Assembly: GCA_031421635.1 (NCBI GenBank)
Contig: JANOPA010000012.1
Location: 75,506 to 139,505, forward strand
Source of the DNA: JAPOKJ01 sp031421635
Lineage (GTDB): Bacteria > Pseudomonadota > Gammaproteobacteria > Burkholderiales > Burkholderiaceae_E
Direction of reading: 5' to 3'
Length of the DNA stretch: 64,000 nt
Shown in pieces: positions 42,174 to 50,787 of this stretch. The translations under genes and the position numbers were made by a program. The notes beneath the pieces were generated by a model. It made no database searches. It was not told the DNA's origin and saw only the letters and a program-made list of their open reading frames with translations. Position 1 is the stretch's first letter. Each line of letters opens with the position of its first letter.

Positions 42174-43637
42174 TCAATCAGAGTGGGCACCTACCAGCAG
42201 GGACAAAGTCGGCAAGATTTCTCGGGCACCGCTCAAGCGTCGCCATCCGACCAAGAGATTCTCAAAACGCGCCCCTAACAGACGGGTCATCACAACTTGG
42301 GCACTTTCAGGAGCACATCCAAAGAGGAACACCCAAATACCGTCATCACTCTCCGCAAAAACGGCGTCACGTAGTGCCAACTTGATCGATGACAAGGCGG
42401 CATTGGACGCTAAAGCCGTCTGCGGGTTCATCACCACCAGGGTGCAGGGAAGATCCATCTCCGAGGCAGCGTTAAGGAGCAGTTCGACGGCGTTCTTAAA
42501 CTCATCTGGCGCGAGCGGACCCGGTCGAAAATCAACTCGCGAATCGGCCAAGGCTTTTTTAACGTCGGTTTCGAAGTTTCTTGTCACCAGAGAACCATCC
42601 AACGACTCGGCCATCAAACGACCTGCTGTGCCGCTTAAGCTTTGTGGAATGATGAGACTGACCCCTAATCGAAACAGGGCGACCATTTGAGCGGTCCGCA
42701 GTCTCGATTGGCACTCTCGAATGACAATCCGAATTTGCGCACGACCCAGGCCGCGAATTGCCGCAACAGACTGAGCTAGCTCACGCAACTCGCTATGATC
42801 GTCGAAGTGCAACACGACCGTGCCACCGAGGTTATGCCTGAGAATTTCCAGACTTTCCAGCGCAGTGTCCACAACTTTCCACTGCGAAGCGTGCATGCCG
42901 AAATCCTCAAAAGCTCGGCGGGTCACGACGTGCTCCTCGCGCCCTTGATCGACGGATAGTCGGCCAGTAATCGTGGTACTGGCCAGCACGAGACCCTCCT
43001 CGCTGACAGTGAGTCCATAAGATCCGCGTGAGGCCGGCCCTTTGAGCCCAAACCAATGCCGAATGGTCAGCACGGTGTCGTCCTCAGCACTACGAATGAC
43101 CGCAAAGCCCGCAAAAGTTTCGCTGCAAGTTTTTAGGTTGGCGAAGGCCTTAGAGCCTAGGCCGCTCAGAGAAAACACTAAAAGTACGGAATGCTTACCA
43201 GACTCCGCCCAGGCATTAAGCATCTTTACGGCGAGGCCTAATTGCACCAAATCGAGGCATTGCAAAAGTTCGTCGGCGAGATCAACCAGCAATAAGCTGC
43301 GTTCAGGTAATTTGAAATAACGCAACTCCGACAACATTCGCGTCAAAGCGGAACCAGAACCTTCGTCCGAATCTTGACGTTGGCGAACAAAGTGAAGTTG
43401 ACCCAGCCTGGCGAGGGCGGCCAAATTGCAACCTACCAGGCGCGAGCGCTTAAGATAGGCGGTACTTTCCACCGAGGAAAATACGACCACTCTTTGACCA
43501 TTAGAAACGGTCGCCGCAACTGTTCGTGCCAGCAATGGAATGCGTATCGAAGGTTGATCGGCAGCGATGCCATAGACCCCACCTTCCGCCAAAGTTTCTA
43601 GCGGTTGTGGGAGGCCTTCTACGCCTAATTTCGCCAT
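42174..43637 (-). CDS. BcsE-like protein
   Basis: This 487-aa cytoplasmic protein has no signal peptide. The first half reads as a degenerate RecA-like NTPase (RTVAATVSNGQRVVVFSSVES, SLLLVDLADELLQCL). The second half contains RIVIRECQSRLRTAQMVALF and GVSLIIPQSLSG, which correspond to the well-conserved central segment of BcsE (VVRE...LR...LL..G.N.V.P). BcsE in E. coli binds c-di-GMP through an RxGD motif and promotes cellulose secretion. Here the equivalent position appears to read ALRD, so binding is uncertain. No bcsA/B/C genes are in the window. It sits between the DUF4136 lipoprotein gene and the adhesin genes on the same strand, suggesting a role in regulating or assembling the export system. 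Confidence 0.7.
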   Translation of the reverse strand: MAKLGVEGLPQPLETLAEGGVYGIAADQPSIRIPLLARTVAATVSNGQRVVVFSSVESTAYLKRSRLVGCNLAALARLGQLHFVRQRQDSDEGSGSALTRMLSELRYFKLPERSLLLVDLADELLQCLDLVQLGLAVKMLNAWAESGKHSVLLVFSLSGLGSKAFANLKTCSETFAGFAVIRSAEDDTVLTIRHWFGLKGPASRGSYGLTVSEEGLVLASTTITGRLSVDQGREEHVVTRRAFEDFGMHASQWKVVDTALESLEILRHNLGGTVVLHFDDHSELRELAQSVAAIRGLGRAQIRIVIRECQSRLRTAQMVALFRLGVSLIIPQSLSGTAGRLMAESLDGSLVTRNFETDVKKALADSRVDFRPGPLAPDEFKNAVELLLNAASEMDLPCTLVVMNPQTALASNAALSSIKLALRDAVFAESDDGIWVFLFGCAPESAQVVMTRLLGARFENLLVGWRRLSGAREILPTLSLLVGAHSD

Positions 43638-43709
43638 ATGAAAGGAAAACCTAAGAATGACAACGAAGAACTAAAAAGCTCGGGCAATCGAACTGAATTT
43701 GCACTGAGT

Positions 43710-44345
43710 TTAACGGGAAATCGGCAAGCTCACTTCCCGAGTCACGCCTGACGGACCGGGAAAATCCTCGAGAAGGGCTCGGAGCAGATAAGGCAAAGCG
43801 GCCAAGGCGTCACGACCGGCATCCAAACTGGAAGCTTTCCCCTCGTACAGGCGCTTAACTTCACCAGCCACCGTCTCGGTTAAAACCAAGGTAAGAACCC
43901 GATCCCAATAGATCACTTCCCGCGCTGCAACCCCGCCTATCGGGACTGAACCCCCTAAAACCACGCCCCCTGAGCGAAAAACACCGCCCGCCCAAATGCT
44001 CGACCTCACCCAAGGGTCACCAGAAATGAGCCGACGTGTTTCGGCTGAAGAATAAGTGACAATCCATGACAGAGGCCCATCGAGTGTCTCCCGAAAGCCT
44101 TTACCCGACAACCCTTGGCGCACAACCTGAAGGTGGGCCTCCCGTTCCAAGGTTTTTTCGGCGATGCCAACGGGGGTGATTCGATAGCCCAGCGGCGAAG
44201 AAGTATGATTCGGCCACTGGTGAAAAACCGTCGTGTCCGCTTTAAAAGAGCTAGCACAGCCTGCCAGTACAAATGCCAAGCACAACATAAAGCCAGGTAG
44301 GACCCGGATGCGACCAGAGATCATTTTTGTCAATTTAACCGACAT
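43710..44345 (-). CDS. DUF4136-like lipoprotein
   Basis: This is an envelope lipoprotein of about 211 aa with lipobox LAGC preceded by the hydrophobic stretch LPGFMLCLAFVL. The body (YRITPVGIAEKTLEREAHLQ, GPLSWIVTYSSAETRR, DRVLTLVLTE, LPYLLRALLEDFPGPSG) resembles the DUF4136 family of small lipoproteins. The start is uncertain: ATG 44345 is used, and ATG 44324 also gives a good signal peptide. TATAAT on this strand at 44353-44358 would make the 44345 start leaderless. The gene is divergent from pepN, with overlapping start regions. It is first in the minus-strand run leading to the BcsE-like and adhesin genes; the function is unknown. Confidence 0.75.
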   Translation of the reverse strand: MSVKLTKMISGRIRVLPGFMLCLAFVLAGCASSFKADTTVFHQWPNHTSSPLGYRITPVGIAEKTLEREAHLQVVRQGLSGKGFRETLDGPLSWIVTYSSAETRRLISGDPWVRSSIWAGGVFRSGGVVLGGSVPIGGVAAREVIYWDRVLTLVLTETVAGEVKRLYEGKASSLDAGRDALAALPYLLRALLEDFPGPSGVTREVSLPISR

Positions 44346-44372
44346 CAAAAGCATTATAAACAGACGAGCAAT

Positions 44373-47126
44373 ATGCAGAATCAAGGGCTGAATCTAGTAC
44401 AACACCTCGTAAGACGGGCCGAGTATACGCCGCCAAGCTTTGACATCCTAAGCACCCAGCTATGGTTCTCGCTTGACGTCAAAACCACGACCGTAAGGGC
44501 CGCGCTAAAAATTCAGCGGCGCTCTCCCGAAGCGCGCGACGCCATCGTTTTACATGGCGAGCAACTCGTCTTAAAAAGTATCAAAATCGATGGGCGCACG
44601 CTTGATCAACCCGAATACCGCCTGGATGAGCAATTTCTTGTGATTGACAACTTTCCGTCACAAGCGGTGCTGGAAACCGAATGCGAAATTGATCCCGCCA
44701 GCAACTTCGCGTTCACGGGACTTTACCTTTCGAATGGCAATTTCTTTACGCAATGCGAAGCCGAGGGTTTCCGACGAATCACCTATTTCGCAGACCGCCC
44801 GGATGTCATGAGCCGTTTTAAGGTGTATCTCGAAGCCCCCAGGCAGGAGTATCCGGTTTTACTCTCCAATGGAAATCTGCTTGACCATGGAGAGCTTGCG
44901 AGCCGTCCTGGGTGGCACTGGGCACAATGGGATGACCCTTTCCCGAAACCAAGTTACTTATTCGCCCTGGTGGCCGGACGATTTGTCGTGACAGAGCAGA
45001 CGATCACAAAAGCCTCGGGAGCGCCGGCGTTATTGCAGGTCTGGGTCGAGCCGGGTAACGAGAGCAAAACCCAGCATGCAATGGACTCACTCATTAACGC
45101 GATCCGCTGGGACGAGCGACGCTTCGGCCTCGAGCTCGATCTTGAACGCTTCATGATTGTCGCCAGCGCGGATTTCAACATGGGGGCGATGGAGAATAAG
45201 GGCCTCAACATCTTCAATACGAAGTACGTTTTCGCGAACCCGAAAATTGCGACGGATGCCGATTTCGAAGGCGTCGAAGCAGTGGTTGGGCATGAATATT
45301 TTCACAACTGGACCGGCAATCGTGTGACTTGCCGCGACTGGTTTCAACTCACGCTTAAAGAGGGCTTGACGGTCTTTCGGGACCAAGAATTTACTGCCGA
45401 CTTACTGGCGGATCAAGCCAGCAACCCTACGCTCGCCAGAAGTGCTCGAGCAGTTAAGCGAATCGACGACGTTCGCGTCCTGCGGGCCAGTCAATTTACT
45501 GAGGATGCCGGGCCTATGGCGCATCCGATTCGGCCTGACGAGTATTCAGAGATCAATAATTTTTATACGGTCACTGTCTATGAAAAAGGCGCCGAAGTGA
45601 TCCGCATGCTTCAAACTTTGCTGGGACAAGAGGGGTTTCGCAAGGGCATGGATCTTTACTTCGCTCGTCACGATGGACAAGCTGTGACTTGCGATGATTT
45701 TGTAGCGGCCATGGCCGACGCCAACACTTATGACTTAGGTGTTTTCAAGCGCTGGTACTCACAGGCTGGTACGCCGATATTAAATGTCGCCTGGCGTTAC
45801 TTAGAGCCCACGCATAACGCTGACCTAGGTACCCTTGAAGTACATTTCAAGCAAGAACTCCCCTTAGGAAAACCCCCTGGTTTGCCCTTGATGATTCCGA
45901 TCTCGCTAGGTGCTTTGGATTCGAATGGACAGGACTTGCTCGCAGAAAACACTCTATATTCGCTTGCGGATCATGAGGCAACAGTGTCTTTTCCCATGCG
46001 ATCAAAACCAGTCGCGCTCTCAGTATTACGCAACTTTTCAGCCCCCGTTTTGCTACGCCAAGAAATCGATACGCTTGGTCTAAGTTTCTTGGCCAAACAC
46101 GACACCGACCCCTTTAATCGATGGGACGCCGTTCAACAATTGGCCATACTTGCAGTGCAGGCGGAGTACGTGCAGTTGCAACCCACGCGGGCTATGCCAG
46201 ACGCTGAAGCTGCAAGTTGTGCTCAAGCAGCTTGTCTTGCCTTAAACGGGGCCATGCACATCGCTCTGGATCAGCCAAGCTTAGACCGAGCCTATCTCGC
46301 TACTCTTTTGACCCTACCGTCGGAGGGCTTTATCGGCGAGCAAATTGATGCGCTTGATCCGACCTTGCTGCGTCGAGCCCGCAACCGAGTGCTGCAAAGC
46401 CTGGCCCAGAGTTTATGGGGGCAACTTCTAAAAGCCTACCAGGCCTGCTCGACAAAGCAGACCTACAAAGCCAACCCCTCTGAAGTCGGACGGCGGGCAT
46501 TAAGAAATATTTGCCTAAGCTATTTAAGCCAGTTAAGCGAATCTGCACTAAGCTTGATCGATCAACCGGCGATCAGCCCAAGTCAATTGGCAGAGCGACA
46601 ATTCGCAGAGAGCGACAATATGACGGAGCGTTGGGGAGCGCTAAGTGCGGTCATTCACCATGCCACTGAGACCCGCTCGAAGTTACTTGCAGTCTTTGAG
46701 GCCGAATTCCAAGACGAAGCACTTGTGATAGACAAATGGTTTAGTGCCCAGGCTACCTCGCAAGTCCCGTCTAGTGCCGACCACAAGACGGTTCTCGACA
46801 CCGTACTCGCATTGATGCAACGCCCAGATTTTTCTCTCAAAAACCCTAACCGTGCGCGTGCGGTGGTTCACAGCTTTTGTCAGATGAATCCGGCAGAATT
46901 CCACCGTGCAGATGGTTCGGGGTACCGGTTTTGGGAGCGCATGGTTTGGGAACTCGATCAATCGAATCCTCAGATCGCAGCTCGCCTGGCGAGAGCTCTG
47001 GATCGGTGGAAGAAGTTTGCACCACACTTGGGAGGCCAAATGCGGCAAAGTCTGGAACGACTAGCCGATCAGGACAAACTCTCTGGCGATGTTCGGGAAG
47101 TGATTAACAAGGCCTTAGCGGCTTAA
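44373..47126 (+). CDS. pepN: Aminopeptidase N
   Basis: This M1-family zinc aminopeptidase trims N-terminal residues from peptides in the cytoplasm. At 917 aa it is slightly longer than E. coli PepN (870). The substrate-anchoring motif GAMEN lies within FNMGAMENKGLNIFNTKYV. The zinc motif HEYFHNWTGNRVTCRDWF is complete with the downstream glutamate in LKEGLTVFRDQEF. The C-terminal helical domain is present. A TATAAA box lies 12 nt before the ATG (44355-44360), so the leader would be very short. No clear ribosome-binding site is seen. Confidence 0.96.
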   Translation: MQNQGLNLVQHLVRRAEYTPPSFDILSTQLWFSLDVKTTTVRAALKIQRRSPEARDAIVLHGEQLVLKSIKIDGRTLDQPEYRLDEQFLVIDNFPSQAVLETECEIDPASNFAFTGLYLSNGNFFTQCEAEGFRRITYFADRPDVMSRFKVYLEAPRQEYPVLLSNGNLLDHGELASRPGWHWAQWDDPFPKPSYLFALVAGRFVVTEQTITKASGAPALLQVWVEPGNESKTQHAMDSLINAIRWDERRFGLELDLERFMIVASADFNMGAMENKGLNIFNTKYVFANPKIATDADFEGVEAVVGHEYFHNWTGNRVTCRDWFQLTLKEGLTVFRDQEFTADLLADQASNPTLARSARAVKRIDDVRVLRASQFTEDAGPMAHPIRPDEYSEINNFYTVTVYEKGAEVIRMLQTLLGQEGFRKGMDLYFARHDGQAVTCDDFVAAMADANTYDLGVFKRWYSQAGTPILNVAWRYLEPTHNADLGTLEVHFKQELPLGKPPGLPLMIPISLGALDSNGQDLLAENTLYSLADHEATVSFPMRSKPVALSVLRNFSAPVLLRQEIDTLGLSFLAKHDTDPFNRWDAVQQLAILAVQAEYVQLQPTRAMPDAEAASCAQAACLALNGAMHIALDQPSLDRAYLATLLTLPSEGFIGEQIDALDPTLLRRARNRVLQSLAQSLWGQLLKAYQACSTKQTYKANPSEVGRRALRNICLSYLSQLSESALSLIDQPAISPSQLAERQFAESDNMTERWGALSAVIHHATETRSKLLAVFEAEFQDEALVIDKWFSAQATSQVPSSADHKTVLDTVLALMQRPDFSLKNPNRARAVVHSFCQMNPAEFHRADGSGYRFWERMVWELDQSNPQIAARLARALDRWKKFAPHLGGQMRQSLERLADQDKLSGDVREVINKALAA

Positions 47127-47183
47127 CAAATAACCTTCCCTTGATCGTCGGCAATAAATTGATTACACACTTTGGAGCATGCT

Positions 47184-48191
47184 TTGAGCGTCCACAAAAT
47201 TAGTTTGACCCAGTACCTCGTTGAAAAAGAGCGGGCCGCGGGCACCGTCCCCCCGGACCTTCGATTGCTTTTAGAGGTAGTGGCACGAGCCTGTAAACGC
47301 ATCAGCTATGCCGTTGGCAAAGGCGATCTCGCAGGCGTTTTAGGCGAGGCTGGCACTGAGAATGTGCAAGGAGAAAGCCAGAAAAAGCTCGACGTCATTG
47401 CCAATGACGTTTTGCTCGAAGCCAATTTGTGGGGTGGTAACTTGACCGCCATGGCTTCTGAGGAAATGGATGACCCGTTTCCCATTCCTCATCACTATCC
47501 CAAAGGCGGCTATTTGCTGCTTTTCGATCCGCTCGATGGCTCTTCAAACATTGACGTCAATGTCAGCATTGGGACTATTTTCTCCGTACTGCGTTCCGCC
47601 GAGGATGCCGTGGTGGGAAGCCACGAGTCGTTCTTGCAAGCAGGTAAGACTCAAGTGGCAGCAGGCTACGCGGTATACGGGCCCTCAACGGTCTTGGTTC
47701 TGACGGTGGGCGCCGGTGTGGCCTGCTTTACCCTAGACCGTGAAACCGGAAGCTGGTGGCTCACCAAGGACGGTATGAAAATTCCCGAAGACACCAAGGA
47801 GTACGCCATTAACGCGTCCAATGCACGTCATTGGGAAGCGCCGGTTCAAAAGTATGTGCAGGAACTTCAGGCAGGCAAGACTGGCCCACGAGGCAAGGAC
47901 TTCAATATGCGCTGGGTGGCCTCAATGGTCGCGGATGTACATCGCATCATGACGCGGGGTGGCGTGTTCATGTATCCCAGAGATAGCCGTGAGCCGGACA
48001 AGCTGGGCAAGCTACGCTTGATGTACGAGGCCAATCCCATGAGTTTTTTGGTGGAGCAGGCGGGCGGCGCTTCGACCAATGGTATGGAGAGAATCTTGGA
48101 TCTACAACCGGTCAAACTGCACGAACGGGTTGCCGTCTTCCTAGGTTCGAAGAATGAGGTGGAGAAGGTCAGCTCGTACCACAACAAGTAA
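47184..48191 (+). CDS. fbp: Fructose-1,6-bisphosphatase class 1
   Basis: This is a gluconeogenic enzyme hydrolysing fructose-1,6-bisphosphate, 335 aa. The TTG at 47184 is preferred because GGAG lies 6 nt upstream and it gives the family N-terminus SVHKISLTQYLVEK; TTG 47172 is an alternative. Metal-binding motifs are visible in SEEMDDP and LFDPLDGSSNIDVNVSIGTIF, and the substrate-site region in GGVFMYPRDSREPDKLGKLR. It is 57 bp downstream of pepN. Confidence 0.96.
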   Translation: MSVHKISLTQYLVEKERAAGTVPPDLRLLLEVVARACKRISYAVGKGDLAGVLGEAGTENVQGESQKKLDVIANDVLLEANLWGGNLTAMASEEMDDPFPIPHHYPKGGYLLLFDPLDGSSNIDVNVSIGTIFSVLRSAEDAVVGSHESFLQAGKTQVAAGYAVYGPSTVLVLTVGAGVACFTLDRETGSWWLTKDGMKIPEDTKEYAINASNARHWEAPVQKYVQELQAGKTGPRGKDFNMRWVASMVADVHRIMTRGGVFMYPRDSREPDKLGKLRLMYEANPMSFLVEQAGGASTNGMERILDLQPVKLHERVAVFLGSKNEVEKVSSYHNK

Positions 48192-48222
48192 GACCGCCAG
48201 AGATAGTTGGTCGGTCGGTCTT

Positions 48223-48296
48223 TGGAGCGGGTGACGAGAATCGAACTCGCGTATCAAGCTTGGGAAGCTGGCGTTCTACCATTGAACTACACCCGC
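48223..48296 (-). tRNA. tRNA-Gly (anticodon CCC)
   Basis: The reverse strand gives a 74-nt cloverleaf with acceptor GCGGGTG/CACCCGC, D-arm TAGTTCAATGGTAGAAC, anticodon loop TTCCCAA, T-arm GCGAGTTCGATTCTCGT and an encoded CCA end. It matches the layout of E. coli glyU. The anticodon stem carries one C-U mismatch (pair 28-42). Confidence 0.96.
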
Positions 48297-48368
48297 TCTG
48301 GGTGATTGAAGTCAGTCACTATACCTGCGCTGAATGATGAAGAGGTCATCATCTCGTAGAATTAAGGA

Positions 48369-49043
48369 ATGGCTCACCCAGATCATATTCGTAGTTTTGC
48401 CGGCCGCCAAGGCCGTTTGTCCCCTGCCCAGAAACAAGCCAGCGTGAACCTCATGCCTCAGCTTGGCTTGAAATTCGAGGCGAAGCCCACCGATATTCGG
48501 CTTTTTTTCGAGCGAAGTGCCGCTCGCGTAGTGCTGGAAATTGGCTCTGGCATGGGAGAGGCAACCGCTCTGATTGCCGCCCACTTACCGGAAACGAATT
48601 TTGTCGCCTGCGAGGTCTACCCAGCCGGTGTGGGGGCCTTACTGAAGCGCATTGAACTCGGCAAAATCAGCAACCTCAAGGTCATCCAGCACGACGCCTT
48701 CGAAGTCGTGAGGGATATGCTGAGTCCGGACTTTCTTGACGGCGCGCATGTTTTTTTCCCCGACCCCTGGCATAAGGTGAGGCATCACAAACGGCGCTTG
48801 ATTCAGGCCCCTTTCGTCAAGCTCATCGCGAGCCGTCTGCGCCCAGGGGGTTATCTCCATCTGGCCACCGACTGGGTGCCCTACGCGGAGCAGATGTTAG
48901 AAGTGCTTGGCCAAGAACCACTTCTCAAGAATCGCTTTTTGAGCTACGCCGAAAAACCTTCCTATCGGATCCTGTCTAAGTTCGAAAACCGAGGTATCAA
49001 GCTTGGCCACGACGTCAGAGACTTGATCTTTGAGAGAATTTAG
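48369..49043 (+). CDS. trmB: tRNA (guanine-N7)-methyltransferase
   Basis: This SAM-dependent enzyme forms m7G46 in tRNA. It has 224 aa with IRSFAGRQGRLSPAQ at the N-terminus, the SAM loop LEIGSGMGEA, and the family signature FFPDPWHKVRHHKRRLIQ. No normal Shine-Dalgarno spacing is present; TAGAAT lies 7 nt before the ATG, so a leaderless transcript is possible. Confidence 0.96.
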   Translation: MAHPDHIRSFAGRQGRLSPAQKQASVNLMPQLGLKFEAKPTDIRLFFERSAARVVLEIGSGMGEATALIAAHLPETNFVACEVYPAGVGALLKRIELGKISNLKVIQHDAFEVVRDMLSPDFLDGAHVFFPDPWHKVRHHKRRLIQAPFVKLIASRLRPGGYLHLATDWVPYAEQMLEVLGQEPLLKNRFLSYAEKPSYRILSKFENRGIKLGHDVRDLIFERI

Positions 49044-49082
49044 GAGGCTCAGCGGCAGAAGGCCGTGCGATAAATCAACGCA

Positions 49083-49928
49083 CTAGAGTGCCCAGCTCAC
49101 CAAGCCTGAGTAGGCTGTCACCAGTACTACCAGGCCAAAAACAATTCGGTACCACGCGAACGGCGTAAAGTCGCGGGTTGCGACATAGCGAATCAGCCAG
49201 TGTACGCAAACCAGCGCACTCATAAAAGAGACGATGGTTCCGACCGCAAATATCGGCCAATCGGCAAACGACAACAACGCGCGGTTCTTATAAGTATCGT
49301 AGGCCCCAGCGCCAATAAGAGTCGGGATTGCCAAGAAAAACGAGAACTCGGTGGCCGCTTTTCGGGACAAACCAAATAGCATGCCTCCAATAATGGTTGC
49401 ACCAGAGCGGCTCGTACCCGGAATAAGCGCCAGGGCTTGAGCAAGGCCAAGCTTAAGCGCATCCAGATGCGTCATATCCTCCATGCTTTGAACTCGCGCC
49501 ACCCGTTTGGAGGCAGGTCGATTTTCCACCCATAGAATGATTATGCCTCCGACAATAAAGGCAATGGCGACCGGTACCGGCTTAAACAGAAACGCCTTCA
49601 CATATTTGCCGAAAGCCAGGCCAAGGACGGCGGCGGGTAGGAAAGCGATCAGTACATTTAATGCAAAACGTTGGCTGGTGGGATCGTTAAATAGACCGCC
49701 AATCACCTTCAAAATTTTGAGGCGAAAATACCAAATGACGGCAAACATAGCGCCGGTTTGAATCACAATTTCAAAAACTTTTGCCTTTTCGTCATGCCAG
49801 CCCAATAAACTTCCGGCGAGAATTAAATGTCCTGTACTCGAAATAGGCAAAAACTCAGTCAAACCTTCCACGACTCCCAAAATGACTGCCTTAACCAACA
49901 AGGGCAGGCTCGAAAGAAACTCAATCAT
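49083..49928 (-). CDS. uppP: Undecaprenyl-diphosphate phosphatase
   Basis: This inner-membrane enzyme recycles undecaprenyl-PP for peptidoglycan and polysaccharide synthesis, and confers bacitracin tolerance. It has 281 aa from ATG 49928, preceded by AGG at 8-nt spacing. The signature motifs GVVEGLTEFLPISSTGHLIL and PGTSRSGATIIGGM are intact, with about eight membrane segments. An ORF extension of 12 codons upstream is unlikely. Confidence 0.96.
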   Translation of the reverse strand: MIEFLSSLPLLVKAVILGVVEGLTEFLPISSTGHLILAGSLLGWHDEKAKVFEIVIQTGAMFAVIWYFRLKILKVIGGLFNDPTSQRFALNVLIAFLPAAVLGLAFGKYVKAFLFKPVPVAIAFIVGGIIILWVENRPASKRVARVQSMEDMTHLDALKLGLAQALALIPGTSRSGATIIGGMLFGLSRKAATEFSFFLAIPTLIGAGAYDTYKNRALLSFADWPIFAVGTIVSFMSALVCVHWLIRYVATRDFTPFAWYRIVFGLVVLVTAYSGLVSWAL

Positions 49929-50159
49929 TGAAATACCTAAAAAAGCAACGCAGGGAAGCGCCACACAAAAAGCGTTCTGAGATCACCACTCAGACCCGAT
50001 AAAATGCGACCATCCCGAATTGTCCCATGCCTGAGGCCCGATTCCACCAAATCCGTCACTCTTCGGGATGAGACAGGATCGTTGCTTTTGCCGCATACTT
50101 CCGTGCAAAACCCGGTTCTGTCCGCCCACACTTTTGACCGCAACCCTCTTAGCTCGCGC

Positions 50160-50780
50160 ATGATGTCGAATCGCAAAGCCCTCGTTCTTGACGACCATCC
50201 GATGGTTGCAGAGTCGGTCGCGGCCGTAATTCGCTCAAAAGACGCTTTTGCTGTCGTCGAGGTCGCACACAGCCTGAAGACTGCCTTGGGCTTACAAAGC
50301 AAAGGAAGAGAATTTGATCTCATCGTGCTCGACTTATCTTTACCTGACTCCAAAGGTATCGGCACGTTTGAATCCCTTGAATCGGCCTGGCCCTTGGTGC
50401 CAAAGATCGTGTTCTCGGGGCTTTCACATCCAGTTCTGATCCAACAATGCCTGACGCAGGGAGCCAAAGCTTTTGTAGCCAAGAGTGATGATGTAAAGTC
50501 CCTCTACCAGGCGCTCGAAGCGAACTGGCCGAATCTCTCACCCTTTGTCGATCACGACCACAAAGCCAGGGTGGCGTCGGAGCTCACGGCCAAGCAAATC
50601 GCCATCTGGCAAGATTTGGCGGCGGGTTACTCTAATCTTGAAATTGCTGAGCGCCATAGCATTGCGATTAATACGGTCAAATCTCATGTCCGGGAAATCC
50701 TGGAACGCATCCATGTGCGCAATCGCACCGAGGCAGCGCGCCTATTTTTTGAGCAACAAAAAGCCGGCCTGGTGGGTTAA
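50160..50780 (+). CDS. LuxR/NarL-family response regulator
   Basis: This 206-aa regulator has an N-terminal receiver with the acidic pair in VLDDHPMVAES, the phosphoacceptor Asp in LIVLDLSLPDS and a Lys in FVAKSDD. A LuxR helix-turn-helix follows (LTAKQIAIWQDLAAGYSNLEIAERHSIAINTVKSH, split across about residues 145-180). ATG 50160 (MMSN) fits the family N-terminus; an upstream ATG at 50004 exists without a ribosome-binding site. The stop is 7 nt before the hybrid kinase gene, so they are a likely signalling pair. Confidence 0.93.
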   Translation: MMSNRKALVLDDHPMVAESVAAVIRSKDAFAVVEVAHSLKTALGLQSKGREFDLIVLDLSLPDSKGIGTFESLESAWPLVPKIVFSGLSHPVLIQQCLTQGAKAFVAKSDDVKSLYQALEANWPNLSPFVDHDHKARVASELTAKQIAIWQDLAAGYSNLEIAERHSIAINTVKSHVREILERIHVRNRTEAARLFFEQQKAGLVG

Positions 50781-50787
50781 GGACGTC

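Noticed and set aside
50545..50787. N-terminal extension of the hybrid kinase
   Set aside because: This part overlaps the response regulator gene in another frame; the TTG at 50788 has a good ribosome-binding site and starts a plausible signal/TM segment.
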